DNA from: Trichoplax sp. H2
Lineage: Eukaryota > Placozoa > Uniplacotomia > Trichoplacea
Length of the DNA: 64,000 nucleotides
Direction: 5' to 3'
NCBI GenBank assembly: GCA_003344405.1
Contig: NOWV01000113.1
Coordinates: forward strand, 62,001-126,000
The notes under the pieces are model-generated. The model saw only the letters and a program-made list of their open reading frames with translations, searched no databases and was not told the DNA's origin. The translations under genes and the position numbers were made by a program. Below are positions 1-12,808 of this stretch, piece by piece; positions within the stretch are counted from its first letter, which is position 1; each line of letters opens with the position of its first letter.

Positions 1-474
1 AGGATATCCTGTAGCCTAATTCATTTAGCTATATATATATCTAATTGATTAAGATCATTCTTTGTGAATTCTATATCGTGACTGGATATCCGTATTTTTA
101 ATACGATAGCTCCAACCAGCTGGTGTATATCACACAACTTCAGCGGATAACCGGAATCTAGAAGGCTATACAAGAATTGCTAAAATGTAAGTTTAGGGTA
201 AATTTCCTACATTCGTACTTTAGAAGACGACATATTTATTGTAAGACTGGAACTTTTCCTATATCTTGTCGTTTTTCATACATGTACGGTAATTTCATAA
301 AATTTCATGCTTATTATATCTATCTGTCGATTTTGTTATGGCCAGAAATATTACGAGAATAAGTTAGATAGGCCATGTATAAATTTCTGTGGTATTTATA
401 GGTAGTGACTAAATTAGATAAAGTGTAATTCATTTACTGAAATATATATACTCTGATGAAAAATTTATACTATC
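1..474. other. Left-edge sequence, upstream of first recognised P4H exon
   Basis: No exon can be assigned with confidence. A short stretch near 161-184 (after an AG, before GTAAGT at about 185) could encode KAIQELLK and would join the next P4H exon in phase. It is too short to call, and it would omit residues that the family normally has there. Confidence 0.3.
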
Positions 475-2136
475 ATGACAAGGGCTTTTATTTTGGACGA
501 AGAAAGTGCTGTCGCATCTGCAATTACTCAACGTTTGCAAGATGTAACAGGACTAAATATGAACTTTTCCGAACCATTGCAAGTAAGAGAATATAATGCT
601 GAAATTGTAATAGATTTTAAATGTTTCTAATATCAAGAATGAAATCAAAATAAATTAGGTTATTAATTATGGAATAGCTGGCCAATATACACCTCACTAT
701 GATACCTTTCCAGCTAAGGTATACATGTTTCACCCTTATAATAAAACTACAATAATTTCATAATCATGGCCTTTTATCTTCAAGATATGAATGTAAAACC
801 TGTTAATATGAGTACGACTTAAAATTCTGAGTATATTTATGAGTTTACTGCTTATCAAAGATTCTTAGAAGAGTAGAAAAAAGGTGTAACATGCGGATAA
901 TCATCTAAAAATAGATAACATTTAGGAGTAACCTGAATAGTATTCGCCATTCATTTATGACTGCTTACGCATTCGAGGTCGATAAATAGTATCTATATAT
1001 ATTTTTAAGAATTTTTACACTTTGAAGGCTATTTAGCGATAGGCTATCTGTTGGATTTTTTGCCTTTGTTACAGTAGTAGTAAATCGATCTTCTTGTTAT
1101 CATTTCTCAGTCTGGCGATAGATCGCACCCTAGCCATGATCGATTAGCAACGGCGATCCTTTATGTAAGTTCATCACCCAAAGAAACAAATGCATGCTCT
1201 TACAATGTTTCATTAGCATATTGATACGGATAAAATGTTCAAATGCAATGATATTTAACTGTTTTGTATTAAATTGTCTTTAGCTAAGCGACGTGGAACG
1301 TGGCGGAGCCACTGTATTTACTAATATTAACGTTAGAGTACTGCCACGCAAGGTTAAAATAAACTCTAAAGTTACAAAAATTATATGCAAATTTTAAAGA
1401 TTAGAATGATTGTCATAAAATCTGTTTATAAATATTTAGCTAATTCGGTAGCGGATGGATATAAATTGATAAGATTTGTTATCCTTCTTTAAACTTCAAA
1501 TGTTACTCTAACAGTCGGTTCTTCGTATATTAGAATAATCTCTCATTTAGAGTGATACATTCCGACTAATCCTTGGCTTGTAATTTTAATTCTTTATGCA
1601 GTATATCTATATTAATTTATTAATGATCATGTTACTTTAGGGTAATGTCATCATATGGTATAATTATTTGCCAGATGGAAATTTACATCCTGGAACTCTT
1701 CATGCTGGTTGCCCTGTATTAGTCGGGTCGAAATGGAGTGAGTTATGAATAAATAAGCTGTTCTGTTATCAGTAATGTAGATTTTCTGTTTGATATCCTA
1801 CTCGATCTTGTTTACTGTAATATAGTATTCATTACAGCTTAGTAAGTCGACCATGCTATATTAAATACGAAGTGTCTACGATTATTTAGCAAGAGTCTGA
1901 CTCTTAGCTACAAACCTGAGCCTGGAAAATGATTACGTTTCTAATATGATACTTTCACTAAATTAGTATTTACGAGTATAATTTTTGCGTTTGACAAATG
2001 ATGAAAAAGAATAAATTTATTTTTCGATAGCTATCACTGAATTATCGATTAAGTTTAAGTTATATCACTTGCAGTTGCCAATAAGTGGATCCAAAGTAAA
2101 GGTCAGATGCTGCAGTCGCCTCGTAATGGTGGTTAA
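475..2136 (+). CDS. P4HA: Prolyl 4-hydroxylase alpha-subunit-like protein, 3' exons (5' part missing)
   Basis: Exons read at 475 (or 483)-582, 659-718, 1111-1164, 1284-1352, 1641-1737 and 2075-2136. All junctions are GT-AG and in phase, and the gene ends at TAA 2134-2136. The product is the 2-oxoglutarate/Fe(II) dioxygenase domain that hydroxylates prolines, typically in collagen-like chains in the ER. Visible landmarks in order are RLQDVTGLNM, INYGIAGQYTPHYD (iron-binding HxD), SDVERGGATVF, VIIWYNYLPDG, TLHAGCPVLVGSKW (distal iron His and the Lys that holds 2-oxoglutarate) and the family ending ANKW. An in-frame stop at 457 means upstream exons supply the start and the peptide-binding region, so they lie left of 475 or outside the window. 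The C-terminus after ANKW is short (QSKGQMLQSPRNGG). A possible poly(A) signal AATAAA is at 2263. A P4H-TM or other P4H subfamily is possible, but the motifs fit P4HA best. Confidence 0.85.
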
Positions 2137-3090
2137 AGATGTGTTTTACTTTCTTTAAAGAACGACAGCCAATAATGTTGCGGTAAACCTTTCAAGCAAA
2201 TATTACCTAATCTGTAAAGATTCTCTGATAAGATACTGCACGCATGAATAACTAGAATATTAAATAAAATTTAAAGAAGGCCGCTAGTTCTGAGCTTATT
2301 AGCTAGCATTTCATTGTAAGAGTGCTATCGATTGGTTATTAAAATTGCTTGATATCAACTCGCAATACGGTAGCAATAAATGATTATGGAAATAAGACTC
2401 ACAAGCGACGGAATTGTCCTTTAATAAAATTTCCAAAAAGTTCAACTTGCATTCGAACTGCAATATTATAGTACCTACTGTGTGTAGTATAATAAATGAA
2501 CACTACTGCAATGATGTGTCCATACTGATTAATTATTTTTTATTGGCATATTTATACTACTTACATAATGTATTAATAATTTGCTAGTTAGCAAATTTTA
2601 GCCAGAATATACTAGCAGAGATTTAATAGATATTAATAAGTAGATGAAAAATTACGATACTTCATTTTGAATATAGATATAATAGCCCCAAAGTATAAAA
2701 ATAGAAACAATTTACAGTGCGTTGATGCTATCTCAGTTAATATTCTGAAATGTAGTTCAACTGTGGCAATTACACATCGGGTAAAAGCATCGAACAGCGA
2801 GGAGTATAGTATATTACGATGATACTTTCGTGCTCAAAGAACTCTTCGATAAAATTTCATTTTGAATAACAAAGCATTACAATCTTCACCATATGGATTA
2901 TTACATACAGCAAATATCATCTGATCTGAATTATTACCATAATATTTAACAAAATTATAAATTTTAAATACATTAAATTAAAGCTTTACGTAGTAGTTTC
3001 TTAATAATATTCACAATCATAAAGAAATTCCTAATATTCTACTACAAGGTAAGTAAAATTTACAATAAAATGAATTTAGGCAACATATTC
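2137..3090. other. Intergenic, between convergent P4H and HGSNAT genes
   Basis: AT-rich. It holds a candidate poly(A) signal for the P4H gene at 2263-2268. I see no coding exon or RNA gene. Confidence 0.5.
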
Positions 3091-6000
3091 TTAATGAATC
3101 GTTACAAATACTCTCTTATAATATAAATAAAATGCAATTAAAAGCCATAATGAAGTAGCCATTAAATCTCGAAAGAGTTGTTCAGAATGAGTATTATTTG
3201 TTAGCCAATAGAAAGGAAAGTAATTACGCAGAACAATATGACCACAGTAGAGGACAATCGAATTAAATCCTAGATAAACCATTAATAAAGAGGAAAAAGC
3301 TTAAAATTACTTCTAAAAACTTTCAGAGTGCGATTACTGAATCATAGTTTTTGCTTGCAAATCTTTCTAACCTCCATAAATGATTGGATTTCCATGCCAC
3401 CAAGACATGACATCAATCAGAAGATATAACATCATGAGAACAAAGTATGCTAATCCACTAAGTAACGTGATATAGGATAACGACCTAAATTTTAAGCATA
3501 TGAATAGTACTTAGTACTACATAAAGCTCTGCATCACAACTGTAGAATAATATAGAGTTATTTATTCATGATTTTAAATATCGCTACTGCTGATTTGAAA
3601 TATCTTACCATAAGTTCCGATTAAGCGGAATAAATCCCATATTTTGTTTCCCTCCGCAAAGAGCAACACCTGTGGCTACCTGGATGGATTTGTACAGAAA
3701 TTAAATGCATAATTAAAAGATAAACCGGAAGTAAAATGAGATATTGCTTTTAATAACTATTAAATCTAAGATTTAATAATCAAATGCTGTACCCATAACA
3801 CGCCCCAAAATAGCCATCTCTTAAATCGTTCTTTATGACCTTTGTTGTATGTGGTTATGATTAAGCCGGCCTATTTTGTTGATAAAATAGGATAATAGTG
3901 CGGTACAAAGAAAGTATATTATGTTATCCATTTTACAGCTTTTATTAAATGAACACAGTATACTGTAAATATAAGGATCGAAAACGAACAATAATGCGAA
4001 CCTGAAGACCCATAAAGCAAGTTAAAATTGACGTTAGTGTACTCAGACATCCTTCTGAATCAAACGGCATGTGCGTTCGATAAAGGACCTTGCATGATGG
4101 ATTTGCGTCTAGGTGGTTACCAAATATAAAACGATCAATGTAACCTGTCGCACCACCAGTACAATTATAGTGATTGGCGTCATCAGAAAGTCCACCGGGT
4201 CCAAAGTATCCGCTTTAGTAATACGAGTATATGAATTTTTAGCATCAGAATATTAATAATTCGTTAAACTACGCAACACATCATATGAAAAGTTGATAAA
4301 TTAATTAGCATGAAATCCGTTAAAGAATCTCTATAAATTAACAATCAATCTAGTTAGCCACGTACGTCGGGCAACCTGGAACAGGGAGAGCAAAAATTAA
4401 TGATAAATAAATAGATAATAGTCCAATCATGCCAATCCAGATTTTCCATATACAAACTATCTCTCGAATGGCTCGTAAATTCTAAAAATTACCAAATATT
4501 AACATATATTAATAAAATAGTAACAAATCTTTGTTAAAGATAATATTATGATCGTTTTATACTTACAGTTATGGTATCGGGAGGCTTAGCCAAATAGAGA
4601 ACTGATAGAGACACTACTATGTAAGAAATAGCAACTTTTTGTAAATTACCAGGGATTCTCCACGTAGATAGATTTACGCCGTCGTTCAAAAATAATCCAA
4701 TAAGGAATAAAATAACCGATCTACTGAGAACTTTAAGTACTGCAGATGAAGGAGGCAATCTACTGGCTGTAATATAGCGATGATTATAGAAGGATAAGGC
4801 AATACAAATACCAACAATGAATATAAACCAAGGCAAAATAAGATCAGCAAATGTTAAGCCATTCCAAGGAGTAGATCTAAAATACCAGTAACCTCCACCA
4901 CCAGAATTAACGAAAATCATAATTGTAATACAAAGTCTTCAGAGAGAAATGATTTTAATGATTAGACGTCCAACAAAATTAAAAAAATCTAGAGATTTTC
5001 TTTACTAATTTATTTACCCCCTAAAAGCATCGACGGCATAAATTCTTTGAGCCAGAGGGTGAATGGATTCTTCGCTAACGCGTGCTAATCTTCTGTCTAT
5101 GTCATTAATATTCCCTAAATCTTCTGTAATTAAGCTCTCCGTTGAATGGTAAGCTGAACAACTACGATTTCTATGAAATTCATATGAAGACGTAATGTTA
5201 GAATACTTTTATTGCTTTTAATCGATGTTGTCATTGCTTGAGATGAAACCGCTATGTTTTATTTCGATATTTATTGTACTACTTTAATAGGTAACAGTAT
5301 GCAAACTACAATTCGACACATTAAACCGTACATAATTGTATTTTAAGTTATACCTATAGAGATAGTATATTAATTGCCAGAGTAATAAAGCAACGGCTAG
5401 AATAACTGCTCCAATGATAATTGGAAGCTGAGAGTAGTAAGAATCATGAATAGAATAGATGTTACATGAGCTGTTTCCGTTAGATCCATTTTGAAATATC
5501 ACCATCACGTAAAGTCCATTTTTAACGTACTGGAATTGCTTACTAAGAATGAAAGAAAAAAGGAGAGTCTAAGGTGATGGGGCACTTCTTTTCGACGATT
5601 AAACGATAAATTTCTTTGTAATTGCATCCTTTTCAATTAAAGTCTATTCACCATACTCTTTACCATTACTTAGCAATATGCAATCGGTTACAAAATATTT
5701 GATATTAAATTTGAAAAGAGTTGTCATTTATACTGTGGCACTACAGTACAGTATAATTAATTACTTTCTTCAATACACCACTACAGACAGTAACGAATAA
5801 CATAGTATAACGTACATACCTGCAAATTACACTTTTATCCGTGGTATTGATGGCGGTTATCAAATAAGGAAAGTTAGTATCAATATAAACTGTCGTATTA
5901 TGTTTATATTGAAGATTGGCGATGTTTTCTTCTTTACAGTTATAACATTCCGCCGATTTACCATATAAAGCAACTTTACTGGGTAAGGTAGAATGGAGTG

Positions 6001-6277
6001 AAACATGTGCAAAATCAATAGAATCATTATAGCTCATTCCAAATCGTGATTGGAATGGAAAACTGTTCATCATTGACCAGAGGTCAGTTGTAAAAATAGC
6101 AATTTGTGGATTATCAGCATCGCCATAGACCAGAATTAATGACTTTGTGCGAAAGGAAAGGCCTATTATGCCAGTGCTTGCTCCATTTTCAAGATTGATG
6201 GTTACATTCCAAACCATATCACCTAATTGAAGAACAAAAATTGAAACGGTTGAGACATTTAAAATTGCTAGTAACAT
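3091..6277 (-). CDS. HGSNAT: Heparan-alpha-glucosaminide N-acetyltransferase homologue
   Basis: Ten exons, read in minus order: 6277-5816, 5529-5354, 5170-5018, 4936-4567, 4481-4366, 4212-4002, 3870-3793, 3679-3609, 3484-3372, 3269-3091. Every junction is GT-AG and phase-consistent, giving about 642 residues, close to human length. The family enzyme moves acetyl from cytosolic acetyl-CoA to terminal glucosamine of heparan sulfate inside the lysosome. The order is a hydrophobic N-terminus, a luminal domain with Cys pairs (ECYNC) and N-glycosylation sites, a membrane segment in exon 2, then the multi-pass core: YAVDAFRG, FVNSGGGGYWYF, WNGLTFADLILPWF, ALPVPGCPTGYFGPGG, NCTGGATGYIDR, GFIPLNRNLW and GFNSIVLYCGH. 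The start at 6277 is the first ATG of exon 1. The frame is open to an AG at 6322, so an upstream exon could add residues. The His of the human YFKHASWNG segment is Ser here (codon 4873-4875; YFRSTPWNG). Confidence 0.9.
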
Positions 6278-8179
6278 ATAAGCTGACAGCAGGTTCAATA
6301 TTGCTAATAGTAAATGAGTCACTACAATTTATGTTATCAGTTTTTTTAAGTTACAATAGAGATTGATCCATATCTACAGTTGTGACTTTATTACATCATA
6401 ATGGAAGCAATTATTGTATTGATTAATTATATTATTATGGCTTATAACTTAATAGGTCAATACGAGTAGATACTATAGTATATCCTTTTCAATCAGATAG
6501 CAGGATAAGGTTTGTTATTGTATTTTATGCTTAAAGATACTGGAGTACATTTTATGTGAGAGTATTGTAAGTTAGCCATAATAGCTGAATAATAGGTAAG
6601 AAAGGTTGATAGAGCAACCAAAAGTAGCGTTTGCACTTGCTAGCAGTCCATCCGAAACTAATTAATTAATTGATCAATTCATTAATTGAAATTGCTACCT
6701 TTTGCATATACATTTTAATGGTAGATAAAATTTATTTACACCTGTATTACTATAAATTAACGTAACTGCTATACTAGATCGGTAACAAGTGCATAAACTA
6801 GTAGAAAGCCTATTAAAAAAAGTTTCAATTCAGTAGTTTATGACCATAAGTTTTAATTTGTCTGATGAACGAGTACATTACATTACATTATATAATAGTG
6901 TTAATTTTCTCTATAATCAAACACCAGTTGAATATATAATTATTGAGTGGTAAACGCTTGATAGATATACAGTACAGAGTACAATACCATTTTTGGATAT
7001 TTGATAATACTATTTTGATATTTTAAAAATTTTTTCTATCTTATTTGCTATGTTATGACTGTGTTTTGCGGTCGAAAAATGAATCATACTTAAGCATTTT
7101 ATTATCGTTGGCATCCGGCAGTCGATGCTACTGGCTATAAATTTACAAATATGTCAAAGGATTCGACCGTAAATCTCTATAACAATGATCTATACTCCTC
7201 GCAAAATGATGATGCTATTATGGTAGAACTTGATAACATTGTGACCTATCTGTACTCTACTTTAACCAACGGAATTGTGATATAGTGTACGTGTGTGATG
7301 ATATCTGGAGTAGCTAGCATAGACTACATACGCGTATAGTACATTAGTAATGGAAAAGATCTAGGGTAATCAATCATGTGTTGGCAGCTTTGAAATGTCT
7401 AGAGATGATAATTAAGTAAACATTGCTTTAGTCCAAATCTTTTGTCAATCATTACCTGGAATAATCCAGTCATCAACCCCATCTCCAGGATTTACATGGC
7501 CTTTTTTGAAGCAATGATTGCTTTGGAAAGATGTATTGAAACCAATTTGAGGGTATAAATAATTTCCAATTTCGATATTGATGTCGGGCGATGTACACTT
7601 GACATTATCATCCACTGTTGAAGTTGTTTATATACGCGTAATACGTGTATTTTAGTTTAGTTTATAAGGAATAGAAAAGAAGATTTGAATTATTATTTTA
7701 AAGCAAGAAAGAATACTAATACTAATTTTGAAGTCATTTTGAGAAAGAATTCGTACTATGACAACGGCCATTACTGCTAAAATAAACGGATAGTTTAAAC
7801 TTGAAATTTTTCTTCACTACAACTACGGTCAAGTGTGCCTAATGCGTAGAGCCTTAGCTGAACTGATTGCATAGTTCAATACAGTAAACATGACCTAATG
7901 GAGTACAAAAGAAAAAGTGTAAAATCAAGTTTCAACTGGGAAATACTTTATTTTCTAGCAATCGATCCTCTATGTATTACTGCTTTTCCTTTGTAAACTG
8001 ATGATATTGTAGATTTTAACTTACTAAAGTACATATAATATGATTGAATGACAGTGACAGAGGAAAATTCTTCCGGCATCGTAGTCCGTTTGACTCTATT
8101 CGCCCTTCTCACGTCATGCAGTCGAAGCTCATTTCATGACGGTCAATAGTACTTCAAAGTTAGACTTACCATTAGAATT

Positions 8180-8368
8180 TTGCGGATGGAGAAGTTGCTG
8201 GCAATAGCAAGAAAGGATACAGTGAAGAATGAAGAAAACGACGTCCGTTTTCAACATATCGAAGACATTGGTCGATTTGAAAACAGTCCAAGTTGGATGC
8301 AAAAGTATGAGTATGAGGAATGTGGGCCAGTCCTGTCGTCGTTTTCAAAACAAAAACAAACTTTTTGA
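8180..8368 (+). other. Unrecognised open segment, possible small ORF
   Basis: A 62-codon ATG-to-stop frame starting MRMEKLLAIARKD, rich in charged residues, in a local patch of higher GC. The opposite strand is also open. No domain is recognised, there are no splice partners, and there is no link to TAF1A. It could be an old gene or element fragment. Confidence 0.15.
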
Positions 8369-8384
8369 AAATGGAGTTTGTACT

Positions 8385-8755
8385 GTACACGCCGCTGTAC
8401 TGTAGTACAGTACATTGTGCCACCACAGACTATCATGGACTACTATAGGATAAGTACAGTACTAACGTGGCCACACTAGGGTCTCCAGTTGTTGCTGACT
8501 GAACGGTAGACGGTTCAAAGTCTATAGGCCGTGTTGCCGGTGTTATACACCTCTAGTCTAGGAACACTGTACTGTACAGTACATGTATATAAAGTAAAGT
8601 ATACAGTACAGTACAGTAACTACGCAGCTGCAATGAAAAATATGCATAAATTACAGTACCGTACTGTACTGTACTGTACTGTACAGTACTGTACTGTACA
8701 CTGCACAGCAGTTGACGGATTCTCCATACTGTACACTGTACACTGTACAATTGGG
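8385..8755. repeat. GTACTGTAC/GTACAGTAC palindromic repeat cluster
   Basis: Dense runs of alternating GTACT and GTACA, for example at 8392-8415, 8568-8625 and 8658-8755, including five consecutive TGTAC units near 8665-8690. The unit is nearly its own reverse complement, so the cluster can form many overlapping hairpins and looks alike on both strands. The same short motif recurs elsewhere in spacers (for example near 12935, 14025, 25010, 25200, 26730 and 35640). Confidence 0.75.
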
Positions 8756-8759
8756 TACT

Positions 8760-9072
8760 CAGATCAAATATTCCCAAATGGTTTACCTTCACATCCAGTT
8801 GTCCTTGCTTTTGCCTATTACCATGGAATCTGCAACTTGATCTTAGGTAGAATATTCCAAGACTGCGTAACGATATCATGGCTTCAGCCAGTAGGAAAAG
8901 AAGTTGGAAAAATGCCAATGTACAGGCTGGTGATTACTGGAAAAAGAGCAAGCGAATGGCCGCTTTGGAACCGAACCATCCTTCTGTCAGTTCCTATATG
9001 TACTTTGGTGTCAATACAATATTTCGCCAAGTATGGCAGGAGATACTGCAGACCAATTTAACATTCGGTTAG
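8760..9072 (+). other. Unrecognised GC-richer open segment
   Basis: Two plus-strand frames and part of the minus strand stay open through this stretch. One frame starts at 8878 (MASASRKRSWKNANVQAG) and ends at 9072. Composition differs from the surrounding spacer. It could be a decayed exon of an unknown gene or part of a mobile element. I cannot assign a function. Confidence 0.15.
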
Positions 9073-9404
9073 CGCTACGCCTGTACTTCCACTTGTTAAT
9101 AGTCCACTACAGTAGATGATATAATACAACTGTTTCAAGTATTTCTAGTCAAATGCTAGCGGAAAATGGCAAATTTTACGCTCAAGTGTACTGCATAGTA
9201 GTCATCATCCATGATATCAATATAGTACATTGCTATCATCAAGTAAATAAAATCGAGGATAAAGCTCAATGATATCGATCAATACAACGTGTATGGGTAC
9301 CATTATCCTGTATACTATGCTATCAATGTTTTTCAATAAATGATAAAATACTTAGCGTGGTCACTTTGCAACATGGACATAAAACAAAACTCACCTTCTT
9401 ATTG

Positions 9405-12400
9405 ATGATGTTAGATAATATGAAATCCATCGCCCGAAAACATCTCCATTATTTAGCTACTGCAATCTTGCATTGTCTACTTGCACACCGTTTAACTTTG
9501 GCCAAAGATATGATTAGTGTATTATGCAAAAAATTCGACACGGTTCCTGAATTAGTGTGGAAGGTAAGTTTCGTGCTACTTGTAACCATCAATTTTTACG
9601 CATCACTTCTCATGAATTATTATACAATAAATCATGAATTATTCCAAGACATGCTCGATATGATGCAGTCTTTCTTACAAGAATTAAACAGTATTCTAAA
9701 ATGATATCAAATTATATTCTAATTTTATACTCGAAATAAAGTGTCGCGCTACGATAAATCTCGATGACCTGCAGTATTTTAGATATCAGATATACATGCA
9801 TCTGCTTGTTGCACATATTAAATTTTCTCATGATGGAATTAAAACTATGCAACTGTAAATACTGTACTGTAAAGTAAATGGTGAAGGACAATGTATGCAA
9901 AGTCTAATATATCAAATCTGAACTATAGTACTTATGTAGTGATAGAGCTCATACTGCATATAGCTGAAAAGATGAGTGAAAGAATGAGAAAGCATACGTG
10001 TGCAATAATTAGAATTATCCAATGGAAGGCCTCCATGATTGCCTTTTACAGTGCTACATTCCTTAAAGACTGCTAGGATACCTTGATTTGCTTATTAATC
10101 TGCAATTTTACCTATGCAATCTGTATTACTTCCATAATCAGAATTATTTTATATTTCTATAGACAGGAATGGAAGTCTTGGATGATAATAATCCTTATTA
10201 TGCAATGCGCTGTACAAGATTTCATAAAGCCGTTGGTGACCTTCTTCAGTACTACTTTGTAAGATTTGGACACAACTTCGCGTTTACATGTAAACTATTC
10301 TCTGACTCAATAATGTAGACAGGATTGATTGCGTTACAGTAAGACATAGCCATCAAGTTATGTACGACCTTACTCAGAAAACTTGGCTGCCAATGTTTCA
10401 ATACGTACCTCAATCAAATGTTGATGTTATCTATTAAACATTCAGTTCGATTGTAGGCATACGAGTAAACCTCATGCTTAGCTGCTCTACTATATAACGT
10501 ACACGTACACGGCAGATTGCTGATTGCTAGTTTTACTAGTGCTTCTATTTTGTATGATTGTGTAATGCAATCAGGTCTGCTCAGTGCTCACCAGAGTGCT
10601 GCTCACTGCCTGGCTTGTTAATCTATGAGCTAGCTCAGCTTAGTCAGACGGTGAACAAAAAATAATAATATTCCATGAGTAGGATATTTAGTAATTTAGG
10701 CTTAGCATTGGTGGCTTTCTACAATTTATTAAGACTTAGTAAAATATATTTTATCGCTTACATAGTATGATATTGTAACAAATTTGCCATTAACATTGGT
10801 ATTGGCAACTCTATTTCATCAAGTCTTACTAAAACTTTCTTTCTTTACTATACGATTGCAAAATAGCCAAGCGAATTGGTCATAGACTCTGTGTCCTACT
10901 ATGTTAGGAAGCAGCGTTTGAATGAAGCTGAAAGCTTGATTATCAGGTCGCTTACATGTATCCGATTTGTCTCGATTTTGTATTAGATCAACCTTAGAAG
11001 TTTAAATAATACACATTACATCATGATGTGCCTATTTGCAGTTTGATAAAATCATGTAATAGTACAATGGTTCTAGTTAATCATCAAAAGTTTCTAACTG
11101 GTTGTTAATACGCCATTTTACTCCATGAATCCGTTTAATTCAGTAAAGTAAACGTAAGTCCGTATATGAAGGAACCCTTACTTCTGGCCCAGGCTGGCTA
11201 CTTTCAGTACATTCAATGGAAGAAACAAGTAGCAAATCAAAGTAAAATACAGCTACATTACAATAAAAGGATACAATAACATCGCTTGATACGTATATGT
11301 TATTATCGCTGCTCCAATGGTTAATTATTTCATTATGAATCGAGATTGACTGTCTTTTTTTAATAGATAATGATGAGGTAGATAATTCAGATTCAGATGA
11401 AACTAGGGATTTAACCCACGAAGCTAGAATTGCTATCGACCATTTAAAAGGTTTGGTCGAGACCGAAGGTGTATGGGATGTGCATATTGCGATCTGCGCG
11501 GAGGTTACTACGCTTTACTAATCCTATTTGAAACAGTACTGTTTAACCCGTTACATCTAGTGTATCCTCATTGTTACTTATGTTTAGTAATTAATTATTG
11601 TGACAGCTTTTAGCATACTTTAATGACAAAAAATCTGCTAAGAAGTTACTAAAGAAATATCTTCAATGTCAACCAACTAATACTAATGCCTACAGGTTTC
11701 ATAAATTACTATAATCTTAAAGCCATTGAATCTTTAGCAGCTTTGCTACTAAAGGCAATAACTTCATATAACATATATCTGCTACTGTTTAGATATTTGT
11801 ATTACTTTCGAAAACGATATTACCCCAAAGAAGTCGTTAAAATTAGAAAAGTTCTCGCCGAATTAGCTAAATTTAACCCCTGCGATATCATGTGCTTGGA
11901 TATTATCAACTATTCTAATTTTAAAGGTAGGGCTGACTGATTAAATTTTAATGTGATAAAAATAAAATTTCTTATCATCTTAGAATACTTGATAAAAAAG
12001 AGGTTTTTATTTTTATCACTCTAAGTTAAATCAAGCATCAAGGAAACATTATCAATCCTATTCGATCATCTGGATTACCATTCGTGCGCGTTGAATATTC
12101 AGCCTTGGAAGCTGTTAACTACATTTCTCACTAAAGTTGATCTCAGGTAAAATTTAATATTTTTGTATCCTCTATTTGCTTAAATAATTAAATAATCCTC
12201 AAATGGCTAGCTATCGGTTATTATGATGTATAGATTCATAATAGTTTATCTAAATAGTAGGTGTGATGAATGTTTGAATTTAATCTGGGAGGAAAGAAAG
12301 CTGTGGTGGCCAGAGTATCATTTTTCTGAAGATAGCTTAGACAAGGTATTGCAGGAAATTATTTGTATCTCAAGGATTTGAAATATAAAATAAGTTCGTT

Positions 12401-12808
12401 CTAATTGTCATTTAAATTTTAGATTGCTACACCGAGTAAAGATCCGGCGAAAGGTATACTTATACTATAATAAAATACTGTAGAACGATAAAGATATTCT
12501 CGATGAATTGTAATAACTTACCGAACACTGAGTGGCAAAAGTAGTCATGACTATGATGTTGCAGATGTAATAATTGTCTACGGTAATGTAAAAAACTTAA
12601 TTGAGAGATAACTCTTACTGGTGGACTATTTTTTGTAGAGGAGACAAACTTTCATGTTATTGCTTATAAAGCTGCCGTTGCCATCTGGATTCTTGGGTCA
12701 GATAATAAATATACTGCTCGCGTCTATTCAATTATGAAATTACGGAACCTTAAAGAACTATCTTGCATGCTAGAAAAGTGTTTAGTATTGCACAGGGAGG
12801 ATAACTAA
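9405..12808 (+). CDS. TAF1A: TATA-box-binding protein-associated factor, RNA polymerase I, subunit A
   Basis: TAF1A is a subunit of the SL1/TIF-IB selectivity factor, which places TBP on rRNA promoters in the nucleolus. Best exon model: 9405-9567, 9940-10050, 10167-10289, 11367-11503, 11607-11695, 11793-11926, 12026-12146, 12261 (or 12258)-12345, 12423-12453, 12639-12808, about 387 residues (human 450). Matches to human in order: PELVWK for PEIIWK; DLLQYYF for GLLQYYT; EGVWDVHI for PGVWDPFV; NAYRYLYYFRKR for NAHIYLYNFLKR; ILFDHLDYHSC for VLFGVLDFAGC; QPWKLL for TAWKYL; and ERKLWWPEYHF for SRKNWWPGFHF. Exons from 11367 on are firm. Junctions among the first three are less sure: the strong GTAAGT at 9564 is out of phase with the second exon, so the model uses 9568. 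The family is TPR-like helical and diverges fast, so this rests on spacing plus the aromatic WW and GVWD signatures. Confidence 0.8.

Larger units (their letters stand above)
6322..9404. other. Intergenic spacer with GTAC-rich DNA
   Basis: Lies between divergent HGSNAT and TAF1A, so promoters of both should lie here, but no core element is convincing. The stretch 6322-8160 is plain AT-rich sequence. About 8170-8370 and 8760-9065 have higher GC and stay open in several frames, flanking a GTACTGTAC palindromic array (separate entry). None of the translations is recognisable. Confidence 0.5.
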
